Shown here in pieces: positions 14,227 through 15,114 of a stretch of 15,114 nt of DNA. Source of the DNA: JBBQTU01 sp038213005 (GTDB taxonomy: Bacteria > Planctomycetota > Phycisphaerae > Tepidisphaerales > Tepidisphaeraceae). Both the position numbers and the translations under genes were made by a program. The stretch spans positions 1-15,114 of the forward strand of contig JBBQTU010000088.1 in NCBI GenBank assembly GCA_038213005.1. Reading direction: 5' to 3'. Each line of letters begins with the position of its first letter. Positions within the stretch are counted from its first letter, which is position 1. Under the pieces are notes generated by a model. It was not told where the DNA came from. It saw only the letters and a list, made by a program, of their open reading frames with translations, and did no database searches.

Positions 14227-14490
14227 ATGCGAACACCTCCGACTTGCGCCACTGGCGATCGACCTGTTTCAGACGCCTCATTTTTCTCGCGTTTGGGCCG
14301 AAGACAAATAGGATAGCATCCATGCCTGAGATGACTCTTCACCGCATCGGTAATGCGCATCTGGGCCCAGTCTGGCGTTGGGACTGGCAGGAAGGTCTCA
14401 ACGAAGGTCTCCGGCACGATCCGCATCAAGGCCAAAGACCTCTCGTCGCTGAAGCTTGACCTCGCCCCCGCGCCGGGTCGGCGATGATGA

Positions 14491-14513
14491 GGGCGGGCCA
14501 GCCAGGCCCGTCC
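14491..14513. terminator. GC-rich hairpin downstream of rpoD
   Basis: GGGCGGGCC (14491-14499) and GGCCCGTCC (14505-14513) pair over 9 positions with one non-Watson-Crick pair and a 5-nt loop. It lies 25 nt past the rpoD stop on the minus strand. Neither strand has a T-run after the stem, so termination is only suggested by position. Confidence 0.4.
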
Positions 14514-14538
14514 CCCATTTGCTTGCGTCGTCGGGGAT

Positions 14539-15114
14539 TTATTGCATCGGGCCTGCAGCGCCACTGAGGAAGCCTTCGAGTTTTCTCGCCCGGACCGGGT
14601 GCTGGAGCTTGCGCAGGGCCTTGGCCTCTACCTGGCGCACGCGTTCGCGGGTGACCTTGAAGATGTGCCCGACTTCCTCCAGCGTGTAGGTGTAGCCGTC
14701 ACCGAGGCCGTAGCGCAGCTTGATGATTTCCCGCTCGCGGTAGGTTAGCGTCTTAAGGACTTGTTCGATCTTTTCCTTGAGCATTTCCTGGGCAGCACTC
14801 TCCACCGGGCTCTCGGCGTTTGCGTCCTCAATGAAGTCGCCGAAGTGGCTGTCGTCGGTCTCGCCGACCGGGCGGTCCAGCGAGATCGGATGGCGGCTGA
14901 TCTTCAGGACCCGCTGGGCTTCGCCAACGGTCATCTTTGCCTTTTTGGCGATTTCGTCGATCGTGGGCTCGCGGCCCAGATCCTGCATCAGCGTCTTGCT
15001 GATGTTGCGCAGGCGGCTCATCGACTCGATCATGTGCACCGGGATGCGAATAGTGCGGGCATAGTCCGCAACGGCCCGGGTGATTGCCTGGCGAATCCAC
15101 CAGGTGGCGTAGGT
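14539..15114 (-). CDS. rpoD: Primary sigma-70 factor RpoD/SigA, C-terminal part (runs off the right edge)
   Basis: This is the C-terminal 191 residues of a vegetative sigma factor that directs RNA polymerase to -35/-10 promoters. The frame is open to the window edge and begins within region 2.4 (TYATWWIRQAITRAVADYAR), then region 3 starting TIRIPVHMIESM. Region 4 follows with LTYREREIIKLRYGLGDGYT and the helix-turn-helix TLEEVGHIFKVTRERVRQVE, ending RKLQHPVRARKLEGFL and a short tail GAAGPMQ. The GTG within IPVHM is internal, not a start. A Tyr is present where many RpoD proteins have Gln in ADQAR. The wording of region 4 is what I associate with Planctomycetota. Its N-terminal part lies beyond 15114. 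Confidence 0.95.
   Translation of the reverse strand, partial: TYATWWIRQAITRAVADYARTIRIPVHMIESMSRLRNISKTLMQDLGREPTIDEIAKKAKMTVGEAQRVLKISRHPISLDRPVGETDDSHFGDFIEDANAESPVESAAQEMLKEKIEQVLKTLTYREREIIKLRYGLGDGYTYTLEEVGHIFKVTRERVRQVEAKALRKLQHPVRARKLEGFLSGAAGPMQ

Larger units (their letters stand above)
14114..14538. other. Gene-free interval between pepF and rpoD, with structured elements
   Basis: This 425-bp gap separates two convergent genes. It contains the nested hairpin element at 14180-14226, a small direct repeat GAAGGTCTC (14391-14399 and 14403-14411), and a GC-rich hairpin at 14491-14513. Open frames on both strands cross it, but none has a ribosome site, recognisable family traits or a start consistent with the neighbours. 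I see no RNA gene of a known class. Confidence 0.6.

Noticed and set aside
14127..14564. Minus-strand open frame of 145 codons after rpoD
   Set aside because: It overlaps the rpoD 3' end in another frame, spans two hairpins, and has no recognisable domain or ribosome site.

Overview
The window looks like a stretch of a high-GC bacterial chromosome, most likely from the Planctomycetota (possibly Phycisphaerae-like). The main clues are the wording of the vegetative sigma factor C-terminus at the right edge (GDGYTYTLEEVG...TRERVRQVEAKALRKLQ), the MetRS type without zinc cysteines, and long intergenic spacers full of hairpins and short repeats. The taxonomic call is an inference from recognition, not from a search.

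Left part (1-4317): a defence and stability island. A possible end of an unrelated gene (1-45) and a perfect 20-bp hairpin precede a 5'-truncated type I specificity gene, hsdS (184-1233). Then comes a compact three-gene operon (1409-2679) read as a toxin-antitoxin-chaperone (TAC) module. It holds a HigB/Gp49-type RNase toxin, a HigA-type helix-turn-helix antitoxin with a C-terminal tail containing a Trp motif, and a SecB-like chaperone. A strong operator/promoter palindrome sits directly before the toxin. An intact type I methyltransferase gene, hsdM, follows (2857-4317). No hsdR is visible, and hsdS lies upstream of hsdM, separated from it by the TAC. This is not the usual contiguous layout and suggests rearrangement or decay.

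Middle part (4318-7745): a tRNA-His(GUG) gene with its own near-consensus promoter and a long perfect terminator hairpin, then metG (methionyl-tRNA synthetase). Convergent to metG is a vapBC toxin-antitoxin pair whose toxin stop codon overlaps the metG stop inside a shared TTAA. An unrecognised 185-residue protein gene follows.

Right part (7746-15114): central metabolism. It contains a glycogen/alpha-glucan phosphorylase (glgP), an RbsA-like double ATPase of a sugar ABC transporter with no permease or binding-protein gene beside it, and an oligoendopeptidase F-type M3 zinc peptidase. The C-terminal part of the primary sigma factor gene (rpoD/sigA) lies on the minus strand and runs off the right edge. 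Between glgP and the ABC gene lies a GAATGCT heptamer array with an inverted copy array just before the ABC start codon. Between pepF and rpoD lies a nested double-hairpin element.

A recurring feature is that genes without a Shine-Dalgarno (higB, vapB and perhaps metG) have a -10-like hexamer within 3-10 nt of the ATG, which suggests leaderless or nearly leaderless mRNAs. Genes such as hsdM, glgP, pepF and the unknown gene at 7188 have clear Shine-Dalgarno sequences.
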